64,000 nucleotides of DNA from contig CM060733.1 in assembly GCA_030704615.1 (NCBI GenBank), positions 28,644,001 to 28,708,000 of the forward strand, given 5' to 3'. Shown here piece after piece: positions 30,748 through 45,200 of this stretch; within the stretch, counting starts at the first letter, position 1; every line of letters starts with the position of its first letter. Below the pieces are notes generated by a model. It saw nothing but the letters and a program-made list of their open reading frames with translations, did no database searches and was not told the origin of the DNA. The translations under genes and the position numbers were made by a program. This DNA comes from Takakia lepidozioides. Taxonomy: Eukaryota > Streptophyta > Takakiopsida > Takakiales > Takakiaceae.

Positions 30748-33700
30748 ATGGCAACCGGGATGGTGATGGACATGAAAGAGTCTCTGGTTTCTCTTCTGGA
30801 TGCGCCTCTGGCTGACGCAGTTGTCTTTGGCGTTCACATTGACGGTACTCTTTCTCTCTCTCTCTGTGGGCACTTTCTCCGTTTCTCTCTCGGTCATTTG
30901 AGTCCTTGGGCCTCCCGCGGACGTAATGACATAATCAATTTTTCGGTAGAGCTTGTATGGGTTTAGTGGAATCGCTTGGTCTCTCTCCTCATCCCCCCCC
31001 TTACTTTTCGCAATCTGTGCTCTGGCCAGCACGGGACAGCAGGTCCAATGAGAGTCACAGCTGTTCTGTCCTTTAGAACATTGACTGTTTTGTAGTTTTC
31101 CCTCCTCGTGACAGGGTCCTAGTTTTTTCGGTGGTTGGGCTTGCTTGTAATGTGGGCTATATTGATCATCTTTTACCAGACCTATTATTCCAGAGTCGTT
31201 AAAACAACACTACATTTTTATGTATTGCAAGAGATTTCATTCTAGTTTGGAGAATGTGTCATTTCGAGCACAATCGGTGCAATCTTTGTTTTTTTTGAGC
31301 GGGAAGAGGGGCGGGGGGTTGGGGTGTGATTCGCTCTTTGACTCTTCACGAGGATTCGGCTAGGATGACAACAGATCTACAACGTCCAACCCAAAATCTA
31401 GGGGTTTACTAAATGCGAACATTTTTAAGACACTTATCGTTAGAGCTTCCTTTTGACACATGTAAAGAAAGGATTGCTGCAAACTCTCCACAATTTGGTC
31501 AGTGAGTGACTCCTTCTCTGCTATTCACAAAGTGTGACACAGAAAATCTAGATATCCTGTTACAGCTCACCTATGAAACCTGATTGGTATTACATTGGGG
31601 TTGCATTTCATGGAGGAGCATCACGCACACTAATCAGAGATGGTTGGGTTGGCAGGGCATTTGTTTGTGGAGACCCTGCTGGTCGTGGTGATTGCAGTCC
31701 TGCTATTACAGAAAAGTTACCAACCTGAGAAGCGCCCACTCACACAGCATGTTCTCTCTCTCTCAATCTCTCTCTTCCTCTCCCTTTCTCCGCAAGATTG
31801 TATGCAAGCAGTAGTAAAATCAGCCCTTCATACCTGGTTTGCTGCCTACCTGGTTGGTAGAAACTGCATGGCTGGGCATGTGATCGTTGTTGCCAAATCA
31901 TGGCCAACTTTGGAGGGAAAAGGTGAATGGAGTTCCGTCCCTCCCATCCCAAACCTCCCCTTTTACAGTGCGACTTGGCTTTGCAACTGCAGCCACCTGT
32001 CTCATCTGTGGAAGGCAGAGGATCATAGTATCAGTGCTCATATCAACTAGACAGCAGCAATGCTGAAGTCGACATTTTTATTCCCAATGAGATGTCTATA
32101 CCAGCCCCTACTTCAATACTTGGTTCCATGCAATTCCTATCTGAGTTTCCATAACCTGGTGCACAGCCAGCTCCTGGAGGGGTCACATCCTGTGGAGAGA
32201 ATGCCCTAACGGTCATAGCCAAGATTTCCGGGGAACAGACAATGAAGACATTCTCTTCTCTTCTCCATCCAGATTGGGTCCAGGTTCTACGGGATGCCAT
32301 GTCCAATGGACACACCTTTTCTCTCTCTCCTGCCTGCTCCCATGGCACTCTTTACTTGGACTGGTCCTCGCACAACTTGCTCCTTTGCAACCTCTACTTG
32401 TGGGAGGAGAAAGCTTGACTATATGTAAAGTCAGTTGGTTTGAAAGTCTTAAAGGAGGGAATGGTACGGTGGGGAGCAGGAAATAAACCAGTTGTGTGAT
32501 GAATGGACCCCGGAGCCATTGCACCCTCCCATCACAAGTGAGATGGAAACTGTAACCCCTATTCTTGAAAGGTACGTGTTTGCAGCTTAAAGTAGTGGTA
32601 TTGTGGTAGCTTGTTATAGCCTTATGGTAAGTGCACTTTCTAAGTGGTACTTGTCCGATTCCAGTCATTGATTATGTTGGAGTGATGACACATGGTCTGG
32701 CCAACGCTGGGTAGATGATTCTCTTTCCAAAGGGCAGAGTATTTCAGGTCTGTATTGGGAGAACGATCTGGAAACAGGAGTGGGCAGAGTTCAAGTTAAT
32801 TTTGGCAGTTTTTCCTGCAATTCTCTATGTAACAGACAATTAAAATGCAGTGCAGCGGGCCCACACACAGTGGTCGATGGTAAGGATGTTATCAATTTGA
32901 CCTCAGCAAATTACTTGGGCTTGATTGGAAACACCAAAATCAAGGTCCGTCCAGTATTTGATTTGTTTTGTGGTTTCAATTCAAGATTTTGGTGACTTTG
33001 CCAGTGCATGTTTGTTTTTCTGGCTTTAATTGCAGGCACTGCTATTACGCTCTTACTGGGATTAGTTGACTAGCATCACCAGATAGCCACTAGGCTTGGG
33101 GGCCTTGTCTATATGAGACCCATGGAGATTGCACTAATGTATGCAGTGCTCAATTAGAACCCAAACTTGTGCCTTTGCAGCCCAGGATCCTGCAGTATAT
33201 ATCCCCTCCTGTTCGGTAACGATCTCAGTATGAAATTGTTGGAGCACGGTGACAACACTGGACATGCCAATAATCGGGATGTTGTTCATTCATCTGGCTG
33301 TCAGTTACATGAGAGATAGAGAGAAAACTCATTGCATTGTCAAACTGAACTTCAGCATTTTTGCCCACAGGCAGGATTTTACAAAATGAGGTGCTTGTTG
33401 AAACTTCCAAACCTCTCTCTTATAATATTCTGAGCCCAAGTACCTCTATCAACCCACAATCAACCTTTATTCAACCGGCATGTAAGATTTGATCATTTTG
33501 GGTTGGCTGCTGCAGGAAGCATGCATTGCTGCTCTAGAGAAGTATGGAGTTGGGGCATGTGGCCCACGGGGATTCTATGGCACCATTGGTAAGGTGCTTC
33601 TATTTGGGCACTCCTTCACTAGGTTTTCTTGTGCGTGGGCAGGTAGGTGTGAAAGGAAAGGAAAGGATAGGCAAGGAAACAAACTTTATAAAAAAGAGAT

Positions 33701-36581
33701 GTACACTCTAGACTGTGTTTTAGAGCTGAAACAGGAGGGAAATCTCAACTTGGGGGGTTATATGAGGAGAGGATTGCCGCCCCCAATGACTTGGTAGGGG
33801 CTGTGTTTTGGATGAGGCACAGAACCAGCTTATGCTTTGGCATTTACTATTTGGTTGCTAGGTGGCTTTGTTGTCTATGAACGCTATTTGCCGTTTCTGG
33901 GCTTGTGTACCCCCTATCCACACTAGGTGAGGATGTTATGTGGCTTCTCCCTCTTCTGTCATGCCTGTCTGGCTCATTTTTATCAGGAGGTGGTTAGCCT
34001 GGCCCTGCACATTCAATGGTTTTGGCTATCTGATCGCAACTTTCTGTGTGCTAAATCATGATGTTTCTTGGCATGCCAAGGTTGTGGTACAGGTTGTTCA
34101 TTCGGAGAGAGATGCAGGCCGTTGTATTCTAGATGCATACTAGCACACCTACGGTTTTCCCTCTTATTTCTGAAAATATGAGTTTGCCCTGGGGAGCAGA
34201 TGTACACATGGACTTGGAAGCGAAGATAGCCCAATTTATGGGAACACCAGATGCCATTTTGTACTCGTATGGGTTGGCTACTGTGTCCAGTGTGATTCCT
34301 GCCTTCTGCAAGCGAGGCGATCTTATTCTTGCGTGAGCACTTCTGTCCTCCGATACTCACTATTTACTTTTAAAGTCCTATTTCTGTCCTTCTACACTGT
34401 CTTTGGGTCTAGCTTCTGTCGGCATTTGTCTTCAGCATTTATGTTTATGCTTGAAAATACTTATGTAACATCAAAATGCAGGGACGAAGGTGTGAGTTGG
34501 GGCATACAGAATGGGCTATTTTTATCTAGGAGTACGGTGAGGTATTTCAAGCACAATGACATGGCATCCCTAGAAGCACTCTTGGAGGATGTGAGACAGG
34601 AGGACTGGCGCAAAAAGAGGGCCCTAAACCGCCGTTTCATTGTTGTTGAAGCCATCTACCAGGTGTCACTACCACTGTCACTTTCAATGTTACTTGTTCA
34701 TGCATCTACGGTAGTGTATTAGACAAGCAACTCATTAAGGGAAGCTCTACATGAATGATGACAGGAAATGGTTGTTCACATTGTGGTCCAATAAGCGTTT
34801 CTGTGGTAACACAATGGGTGTTTTGGGACAGAATTCAGGTCAGATGGCACCCCTGGATGAAATTGTTCGGCTGAAGGAGAAGTACCTTTTCAGAGTCTTG
34901 GTGGATGAAAGCAACTCAATTGGCGTGCTTGGCAGCAGTGGCCGTGGCCTTTCTGAGCACTTCAACATTCCTGTAGGTTCTGGACTCGCTTGTTAATATA
35001 TCAAGCATTGATTGGCAAGGGGTTGAGCTTTTGCAGTCATTGATCGGTTGAGGCAGCGGGGAACTTTTTTAAGGTTGTTCTAGCATCGCTGCTTTACTCT
35101 GTAACAGACAATAAAAGAGCATAGATAGCACAGCTTTAAAAAAAACAAACTGTAGGGAGTCACAGAAGTAGTCTTGTTGGGAATTTTGCACTGAAGTTTA
35201 TGATGGAAAGGCACATGCAGGTAGAGAAGGTGGACATAATCACAGCAGTCATGGGCCATTCTCTGGCATCAGTTGGTGGCTTCTGTACAGGCAGTGCCAA
35301 AGTTGTGGATCATCAGGTGTGTAACAACATCTTTGCGCACATGTGATGCGATGCTTCTCTGCCTGATGCTCTCTTCACAATTGTTGGAAAGACTCTCGCT
35401 GCTCTTCTTTGAAAGGCTTGAGAAATTGGTGAAAGTTGTAACCCTCCTTGGGTCTGAATTCATGGTTATTACTTAAATCAATGCTATCCATGGTAAAGAT
35501 GTCCTTCTCTGGGCATAGGGTATCTCTTTACTGACGAGTTTAGATTGTTTGTGCAGCGTCTTAGTGGAGCAGGTTACTGTTTTTCAGCAGCATTACCGCC
35601 ATTCTTAGCAAGTGCTTCCATTGCTGCAGTGGAGCTGTTAGAGGATAACCCTGCGCTGCTAACCAAACTCCAACAGAACATCGCCATTTTTCGCACAAGT
35701 GGGTGTTTTTCTATCCTCCCTTTGTCAAAAGGATAGATTTAAAACTCATCCGCACACCCATGGCCTGATCTCTCTCTCTCTGACAGTTATCAAGGTCACA
35801 CCACTGGAGTGAGCCCCTCACAAAGGTAGTGTCTATTCCCTATGTTTCCATCCAAACTGGGCGCGGGGTCCATGGCCACAAGGCTATGGCAAACTTCTTA
35901 TCAGTACATTCTCTGTGTCTCCCTTTCTCTTACTTGGGGCTACGGTAAACAACGTTGTATGAGTACATTTTCTCTTGCTTGCTCACTTGATCATTATGAG
36001 CACAGGTCTTGCAACAATCCCAGGAGTGGTGGTTGGAGGGCATGCACTGTCTCCTCTCATATTTTTGCATTTGCAAAAATCGGGCTCCTTTGGAGAAGAT
36101 TCGGTGGTTCTGCAGCGGATTGTTGATGAAGTAAGCTTTCTTCCTTCATCAATATTTCCAAACCTCTGATTGCATTTCATGGTTCTAAAAGTGTTCACTA
36201 GTCACAAATCTACCAAGGACTATTGTGTGGGCCTCATTCATGTTATGGGTAATGGAATGTTCTCATTGGCAATTTCTTGTTAGCTTGCTACCATGCCCGA
36301 ATCACAACAGCACTGTCGCTCCAACAAACTGCAGGAAGCTGATAATCATGCTGTACATGTTGTTGAACTGGGTACTGTTGAGTGTGATAGAATTTTGGAG
36401 GTGGGGGAAACAGATGCTGGGGGAGGGAGTGCTATTGAGTGTAAGCAAGCGCTCGATACTTGACAAGTGCAAGCTGGGGGCAGGCATCCGCATTACTGTG
36501 TCAGCCGGTCATACAGAAGCTGAGCTCCTCTCAGTCGCTTCCACATTGAGGAATGCTGTACGATCTGTTCTCAGTTCATGA
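30748..36581 (+). CDS. LCB1: serine palmitoyltransferase long-chain-base subunit 1, 12 exons, 478 aa
   Basis: Exons: 30,748-30,844; 31,656-31,750; 32,480-32,571; 32,851-32,944; 33,516-33,588; 34,200-34,332; 34,482-34,662; 34,832-34,972; 35,221-35,316; 35,557-35,698; 36,006-36,130; 36,414-36,581. All introns are GT-AG, phases join, and the sum is 1,437 nt; plant LCB1 is about 480 aa. It pairs with LCB2 in the ER membrane to condense serine with palmitoyl-CoA, the first step of sphingolipid synthesis. Visible features are an N-terminal membrane segment (about residues 33-52, [18 protein letters not shown]), [14 protein letters not shown], the conserved [14 protein letters not shown] with Cys141, [30 protein letters not shown] and the C-terminal [21 protein letters not shown]. 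As expected for LCB1 it lacks the pyridoxal-phosphate lysine motif of LCB2. It appears intact. Confidence 0.95.
35846..35985 (+). repeat. LINE 3' tail in LCB1 intron 10
   Basis: It contains CAAACTGGGCGCGGGGTCCA, then TGGCCACAAGGCTATGGCAA and CAGTACATTCTCT, followed by a second partial unit GGTAAACAACGTTGTATGAG. This matches the tail following the LINE at 43.9 kb. It lies between exons 10 and 11. Confidence 0.65.
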
Positions 36582-36670
36582 GATTACATATCTTATCATT
36601 TAGTGCATGGAACACACAGTTCCCACATGCTCATTTCTCATTTATACCCTCTCTCCCTCTCTCTCTCCCT

Positions 36671-36720
36671 TTCTAGGCTATGGCAAACAATGTCTCATGA
36701 GTACATTCTCTCTCTTTCGG
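36671..36720 (+). repeat. short LINE 3' tail downstream of LCB1
   Basis: GGCTATGGCAAACAATGTCT followed by CATGAGTACATTCTCTCTC is a short version of the same tail, about 90 bp after the LCB1 stop codon. Confidence 0.55.
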
Positions 36721-39222
36721 TCATGGGGCCTCCCCCCCTCCCATTGCTATGGAGATCATAAGGTTTCTTTCTTTGTTTCACTTTCCCAGTGTAAGCTTTT
36801 ACAGGTCAAGTACAGTTTTAGCTGTTCATTTTCTGATAATTTTTGGAATGTTCCCGTAGGGGTTATGCATCATATAGCTCAATCAGAGATTTTTCTTTTG
36901 GTGCTTAGTGTAATCAGGATATTCCACATATTTTTTCAAGCTTTTCCCAACCATTTGTTACAATGTATGTGGCTGAATTGGCCGCTTTTCTGCAATTTAC
37001 AGTGTCACCGATGTGATCACTTCACCTCCATTTGGAGTCAGGGTGGAAACAGCTGCAAGCGCTGAACAGGAATAGTTTGGTCCAAAAACTTTGTCAGTGT
37101 CCCACTTTGGAAAGGTTACAGATTATCTGCCAATGGGGCAAATATGCAAAATCCAGCTGTGCTGAGCACAAGTGTAGAGATTGTTGTTTGAGGAAAGTTA
37201 AGTCTTTTGAGACCAAATATGGCAACAGTAGTTAATCTGAGGCAGCTTCGCCACTCGTGCAGATTGAGAACGAGTCTCCAAGGTCAATGCTGATGATGAT
37301 ACTCTCTGGCCTCAATGGTTACATGCACGCCTATCAGATGTTGAAGACAGCCCACCTCCTAACCTCAAGTCGAGTGCAGGGCTGGCACCCAACGCACGTT
37401 AGCTCTGCCTGCGACATTCTTCTCCTCCTTCTACGCATGCGAGGGCCCACTGTCTGCAAGCTCTGTTTTTTCCCGAGGAAGATTGTAACAAAAAAGTCGA
37501 AGAAACTTGGGTGGGGTGGGCTAGTAATGGCAGGTAGTGGCAGGCTAGATCCACTAGGCCGGCTTGTCCTGGCAGCAAGACAATGTTGCACGTTTGAGGG
37601 ACGGTACCGATTTGATTTCAGCCTTTGAAGTGGCAGATCACTACTTGTTTGATCATGAAGCATAATCCAACAGTGCTGGCCCGGAGAGCGTAATGTTGAC
37701 TCCAAAATATTTCGGGGAGTGTTTTGGGGCCCCACACAAGATCGGCGTGCGTTCCCTTTGACCCAGGGAGGTTCATGGAAACGTGACCAGAATCGCATGG
37801 ATGGTGGGCAGCAGCAACCACGAAACGTCATCGCCTCTGTTCCTCCCCAAGAAGAAACAAATTGTTAACTACAAAACAAAATCACACTCGGGGATGGAAA
37901 GTGCCCTCGGGGTCCTTTGTGCACACAAGGAAAAGTTTAGCTCGACATTGGAAACATTCGCACCGTCCAGACGTAGGATGATTTGTTCGTGTACTGTGTG
38001 AGTTGAAACCACTAGTCTGTATGCCTTGATGGCATCTCAACCACCTAAATGTTCCTCACCAACCAAACAGAAAACAGAGCCGGGAAAATATACCTGTTTA
38101 GAATCTATGCCATAATTCTTACGCCCTCCAATTTACTATGGAACAACCTGACAAACATACCCACCAGCTTCAAAGCACTTCATGTCTGCAGTTCCAAGTT
38201 CCAACGTCTCCTCCAGCCTGACCAGAACTTAGCAAGGGACTGATCCAGAATTATATGAGAACAACTTGGTGAATCCATCATCGAGTACATAGTGGAACTT
38301 AGAGAAGGTACCTAACCGTAGGTTGCTTTTTGTCTCATCTAAAGCCAGGCGGTGTGTGTATCATGTATGTACTGGGGTACCTCAGAAGATGAGATCCAAC
38401 TCTGGTTCACCACTTGAGTTGACTTTGAAGTCTGCGTACCTGTATGAAAAACAAAGAAAGAAGAATGAGTTTGGTAACTATCATTCTCTCCGGAGTCCGG
38501 AGATGCCATGTCATCGCATTGAGTACGCATACCCAACAAAAAAAGAATCTTGGGTTCTGCAAATTGACTTTCTTCCTCGTTTGTTCCTGATGTTAACACG
38601 TGTGGCGTCATGTTAAAATCGGGCTCCAGGAATGAAGGCCATGCTGCTAGCGATGAAACAGGAAGAAAAATAGGAAGATGTTTGGTGTGCCAGGCAAAGG
38701 TCCCCTTTTCCTTGGCCACAGACTTGCGTTTCTGGGGAGCTCTGGTAATCACATACAGTAGGTGTGAGGAGACACACACCTCGAGTCAATGCTGTGCTGC
38801 ATTATCTCAGGTGGGTCAGTGAGACAGGGAGGAGAGAGATGAGCGTGTGAAGAGGCAGGGGGGAGCGCAGGTGGGGTGGGTCCGAGAGATGTGGCCACAC
38901 GGAGGTGAGGAGGGCTGGCAATCAGGAGACAAGAGGGAGGGAGCAAGTGTCACCTTAGGGCTTGTTGTGATGGCTAGTTTTTTGATGTCCGAGTGCCGGA
39001 GGCGTCTCAGTCCAACGATCAAGGAGCCCCCATCCTTCACTTCATACAGACATGTACTGCATGAAAGTTGACAGATTCTTTGTGGAGAGGAAGAGAGGTG
39101 AGATAGCAGTAAAGGGGAAAATATATATATGAGAGGATCGGTACTCTCTAGTCTACTGATGTGTAGTTTCAGCGCTTGTCTTTAGCCCCCAGAGATAGAG
39201 GCAGACAGAAAGAGAGAATGCG
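36721..39222. other. intergenic region between LCB1 and PP2C
   Basis: Short open frames on both strands have no recognisable similarity. An ATATATATATGAGAGG stretch at about 39,121-39,136, some 90 bp before the PP2C ATG, could serve as a TATA element. No other feature is supported. Confidence 0.4.
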
Positions 39223-42200
39223 ATGGGCAACGTTGTGTCACGGGTGGTGGGGTGCTTTAAGCCCCGACGGGATGACAATGGCGGGCCAGATGTTGCTTTC
39301 TCAGAGCCTTTGGACGAAGGGTTGGGCCATTCGTTCTATTATGTCCGCCCCGCATTGGCCTCGCCCGCCCACTCTCCCGTCCAGCAGCAATCGGAGGAGA
39401 TCTCTTCAGAATTTGTCCTCAATTCTGACACCACTTCAGAATCGGATGCCCACAGCGGGGAGTATATGAGAGGACTTCCCAACGTCGATTCTGAGAAAAT
39501 AAGGGATGAATCAGAGCTCAAACTGGTGGAGAGATCTAGAGTTGGCTGGGAAAAGCCCAAATTTGTGGGCAACGACAAATCCAAAAGCCTGTCGGAGACC
39601 TCTTTCAAGGCAATATCAGGTGCATCTGTCAGCGCCAATACGACCACCCCCCGCTCCGTTAATTCGCTAGAACAGTTCAATTCCTTCTCTAATATACCCT
39701 ATGATCGGGCGGCTGCTTTTGAAAGCACATCCTCCTTTAGTGCCATTCCTCTCCAACCTGTTCCCAGGGGCGTTATTGCCAACTCGGGTCCCATCTCAGG
39801 ACCTCTCTCAGGTCCCATGTCCGGGCCCCTTGACAACCGGGGCTTTCTCTCAGGGCCTTTGGAGAGAGGATTTCCTTCAGGTCCTTTGGAGAGGGGATTC
39901 ATGTCAGGTCCATTGGAGAGAGGGTCTATGTCTGGGCCGATAGAGCCAGTGGATCGCACCCACTTCTCTGCACCCTTGGCAGGTCCCTTCCCCAAGAAAA
40001 GGAGGAGTTCTCTTGCCCGGTTTGTAACAACAATGAGCGGACCAGTAAGGAAAGCCATAGCCAGAACTGTGTCAAAGACATCAGCCACTCTTGCACGCAC
40101 CCAGCGATCTCTTGTCCTTCCCATGAAGCACCTCGTCTTGGGCGAGGGGAGGTACAAGGATCGTCCGAAAGGTTCTATAGACTCACCATTGGATATGGTG
40201 AGCTACACAAGTTCAGAACCAGATTTGACTGAGAGTGACAACCTTCAATGGGCACAGGGCAAGGCTGGCGAGGACCGTGTACACGTTGTATTGTCTGAAG
40301 AGCACGGGTGGCTATTTGCAGGCATCTATGATGGGTTTAATGGTCCCGATGCCACTGACTTTCTCATGAGTAATTTGTACCCAGCAATCTATAGAGAGCT
40401 TAAGGGACTTCTTTGGGATCAGAATGAGGGCTTTGATTTTTCCAATTGCAGCCCAACTGCAGGAGGAGGCAGTGGTTTAGGAGGGGTGGGATCATATGGG
40501 CCGGGAGGAAAAGACGTTGAGGGGCAAGGTGGGAACTTTCTAGATCGGCTGAGTCCAGTGGCCTTGGATCATCATGTTTGGGAGGCATTTGAAAATAATG
40601 GGGGCTCTACTGGTGTGGAGCTCAACAGTGGTAGAGCTGAGGATGATGAGAGAAACAAGTTAAGAGATGGGCAGAACATAGATCAAACTCATCCATGTTC
40701 TTTGCCTGTAAGAACTGTGGAGGAAGCTGGTTTCAGTTCTGCAACAGAGCACCAGCATGAAAACTGCCTGCTGGCATTACATGGCAATGACACTGACAGA
40801 GATTTCTTACAAGTGAATGGAAACATGCTGGACTGTTGTCCATGTTCTTGGGTTGAAAGTGCAGTGGATGATGAAGCTGTACACAATTCGGCAACAGACA
40901 ACCAGCATGCAGAATGCATACTGGCTGAAAACAGTCTGGACTGTATCTGTCAGGTAGAGAAGATGGTGCGTGTGGATGAGGGAATTCAACAAAGGGGTGC
41001 AATGGAAGGAAATGAGCAAGCAGAAAAGAGCCCCAGGCCATCGGCAAATGGGTCCAGTGCTGAGGGAATGCTAATGCTGGAACAGGACAAAAAGCTTCAG
41101 GATAGACTAAATTTAGACCAGGCAGGTGACGAGGCTCCTCTGGTTGTAGAGTTGCAGCTGGACAAACTGGAGCAGACTGTGCCAGACTTAGAACAGAAGT
41201 CAATTAAAGAGAGGAATCTATTGGGCCTGAAAGTGCGGCAGTTGCGTGATCACCACCGTGAACAGCACCGAAAGTACTTGAAGTGGAGGTAGAACTAATC
41301 ACATTGGAGATTCAAGTTTGATGCCATGGATTTTTTGCCACTCTTGGGTGTTCTTTCTGTGTCCTAAAGCATTATTGATCAACCACGCTGGAGATATGCT
41401 TTTCTAGATAGATAGGCTTCTTGTCACAACGAGTTGTTTTGCTTTCTAGCTAGAAGCTTCTTATTGCTCAATTTACAGGATGTCTATGTAGTATAGGTAG
41501 ATGGATGCACACTTATCAAGTTAGAAGAACTTCTGTTGGTCTGTCTGTCGTGCAGTAGTTCTCATATGAGATTTTTAGTTAATTTTTAATCTGTTCAGTC
41601 TCTGTTCAATTGTGGGTAGGTCTGACTGGGAGCAAGAAAGGCTGGTGGCTGAAGAGCGACTCAGAGAGAAACTTCAACAGGAGCACAAGGCCCGAGATGA
41701 CAACAAGGGTTCTGTCGATCACAATGCCGTTTTGAAAGCACTGGCCCGAGCACTGGAAACAACGGAAGATGCCTATTTTGAAATGGCTGACAGGTAGTCC
41801 TTTGCTCTGGTGGTACGAGAGATTTTAGCATGGTTTGGAGGCACTCACTACATGCTTTCTAAATCTGAAACCATCGGGGTTTGTATCTTGGGGAAATCTG
41901 TAACGTCCTATTTCCCCCCTCCTCTAAAAAATCAGCCTCTGCTCCATCTCTGTTCCCCCCTTCCCCCCTCTCTCTTTCGTAATTCTACTGTGTCCCATTC
42001 TACTGAACCCTGATGGACGTATTTGTCTTCTGGTTCTCTCTCTCTCTTCCTGCGGCTACAGCAGACAAGTCTTCTGATCCTGCAGATGCAAGTTTTTCTT
42101 TTTTCTTTTCTCATGCAAGATTGTTTTTGATTGGCAGGGTGTTAGATGAGAATCCTGAACTCGCGCTTATGGGATCCTGCGTGCTTGTAATGCTCATGAA

Positions 42201-45200
42201 GGATGAGGATGTATATATCATGAATGTTGGCGATAGTCGTGCAGTTCTTGCTCAACAGCGACTCAAACAGTGCCCCAACAGTTCTCTCTCAAAATTTACC
42301 CGCGGGCAGTTATATTCACAACCAGATGGCCATAGGTCAGATGAACCTGAACGAATTGGGGCTCGCGACCCGTTGTTGCGGCTGGAACTGGAGAGGATTA
42401 TCGAGGAGACTCGTACAGAATTGGAGGCTGTTGAGACTTCATATGATACCAGCAGCCTGGCGGCTCCTGTACCAGGTGCATCATTGTTGGATGCCTTGCA
42501 GCTATCATCCGATCACAGCACTAGCATTGATGAGGTAGATAATAACCCCATGTCAGAGAACCTTCCTTCTCTTTTGCGTAATGTTTGCTCTCCATAAGTT
42601 GTGATGTACCTTTTGGGTGATGCTACTCATGAAACATACTGTGCAAGTGCCTGTTTTGAAGCTTGTCGATGCCTATTTTAAGAAATCTGAATCTGGGTGT
42701 AGTTCCTGCTGTGGCACCTTGTCATGCCATGATTCCGCCACAGCGAGTTTGAAACTCTGTTAGTTGAAGTTGTGTACACCTTCTCTGTGTATGGATATCT
42801 AGGAAGTGCTGAGAATAAGAGCAGAGCATCCAAGTGATGACACCATTATCTCCAATGACCGCGTGAAAGGGAGATTGAAAGTGACCCGGGCATTTGGTGC
42901 GGGGTTCCTCAAAGAGGTATTATTCTTTCCTCACCACACTGCATATCTGGTGCTGGAATGGACCTCTCTCTCTCTCTCTCTCTCTCTCCCTTAACCATGC
43001 TTTGTCGCGTTATTAGACCTGCCTTGGAGTACGGATCTGCTATATGGGTTGATAACTCCAACCAGGCTAAGTCTCTAGAATCCATTCAAGTGGGGGTGCT
43101 TAAGGAGTGTATGTCAGCATGCTCCAAAACAGCCAATGTGGCTGTTCGGGGTGAGTTTGGCATTCCGTCCTTAAGCTCCCGACGAGATGAATTCAAGGTC
43201 AGATGGTGGGGTCAGCTGCAACACATGCCCAACACCAGATATCCTAAGTTAATCGACTCTATATCTTGGAAACAGGACCGCCCTGTCAAACAGGCTAAGT
43301 CCTGGCAGAAGAGAGTAGAAGAGATCCTCAAGGACCTGGACCTGGATCCGCAAGTCTTGACCCTGCTGGATAAATCTGACTTAGAGGCTGTAGTGTCCTC
43401 AGCCATGTCTGTTGCCATGAGATTGTCTGATGAAAATGAAGTTAGGCAGAAAACTTCCCTGAACTTGTTTCCAGTCTGTGACGTGGGGGAGGACATCTTG
43501 GATGACCTCAAGGGTCTACCCACTCTCGGCACTAGACTGAAATTTAAACTCAGGGCAGGAAGCCTACCTTTGAACAGCAAACAGAAGCAGAGAGGAAAGG
43601 GAGAGTGCAATTGCCCGTTGTGTGGGCAATCTGAAGACAGTATTCATTTTCTGATACACTGTCCGGGGTTCTCTCACCAAAGAGACGCTCTCTTCAAATC
43701 TATTAAGGGAATTGTGCCTGTACCCCTGTTTACCAACTTTGAAAGTCTCGAGGCTGAGCCAAAAGCCCAGGCCCTCCTGAGGCCTAGTTTTTGGGCAAAT
43801 CACACACAGCAGATTGATGCTTGTGTGAAGGGATTTCTAGAGGATATCTGGAAAACCCGGATTAATTCTTTATATGGAGGTAAGTCTTACTACCAACGTC
43901 AGCCCCTGACAGAGGTAGGTTCTGTCCCTTTTGTTCCCGCTCAAACTGGGCGCGGGGTCAATGGCCACAAGGCTACGGCAAACAACGTCTTATGAGTACA
44001 ATCTCTCTCCCCTTAACCCGCAAGTCTTGACCCTGCTGGATAAATCTGACTTAAAGGCTGTAGTGTCCAAAGCCATATCTGTTGCCAGGAAATTGTCTGA
44101 TGAAAATGAAGCTAGGCAGAAAACTTCCCTGAACTTGTTTCCAGTCTGTGACATGGGGGAGGACATCATGGATGACCTCAAGGGTCTACCCACTCTCGGC
44201 ACTAGACTGAAACTTAAACTCAGGCCGGGAAGCCTACCTTTGAACAGAAGCAGAGAGGAAAGGGAGAGTGCAATTGCCCGTTGTCTGGGCAACCTGAAGA
44301 CAATATTCATTTTTTGATTCACTGTCCGGGGTTCTCTCACCAGAGAAACGCTCGCCTCAAATCTATCAAGGGAATTGTGCCTGTACCTCTGTTTACCAAC
44401 TTTGAAAGTCTCGAGGCTGAGCCAAAATCCCAGGCCCTTCTGGGGCCTAGTTATTGGGCAAACCACACACAGCAGATTGATGCTTGTGTGAAGGGATTTC
44501 TAGAGGATATCTGGAAAACCCGGATCAATTGTTTATTTCAAGGTAAGTCTTACTACTGACATCAGCCCCTGACAGAGGTAGGTCTGTCCTTTGGTGTTCC
44601 GCTCAAACTGGGTGCGGGGTCAATGGCCACAAGGCTACGGAAAACAACGTCTTATGAGTACATTCTCTCCTGTGTGGTCCAGTGGCCACAAGGCTACGGC
44701 AAACAATGTCTTATAAGTACTTATTCTCCCCTGTGTACATGATACATGTCTTCTTCTTTCAGAAGCGAAGTCTTCTTCTCCTCTGCAGAGTCATACTATG
44801 AGCCTATTCAGAGCCTTTGATGAACAATTGACTGCATAAAAGGGCCTTTGATGCTTGGCTTCAGGTGAAGTTCACGCTTAGTTAGCTGTCTACCTCTGTA
44901 CAGTAGTTTGTGCAACTCGGATTAGAGAATTCACTTTGTCATCATGGAGGCATGAGCTTGCATAATATAGATTTGCGCCAGTGTTTGATGCCCCGAGTTC
45001 TCCAAATCAAATTGGTGCCAATTACGTCGGACAAATTTTCCCTAACGGCTGCTAGATCTGAGTGGTGGGTTTCCTCAAAATGATCTCAGGTTCTTGCACT
45101 AAAGGAATGTGTGATGTTTAACTTGCAGACCAAATGGAACAATGCTCTGCTGGAAATGTTCCGTTGCGATTTCAAAGGCACAGGTCCTTATATCACCTGC

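Noticed and set aside
43212-43610. Minus-strand ORFs opposite the LINE
   Set aside because: They mirror the LINE coding frame and have no family similarity.
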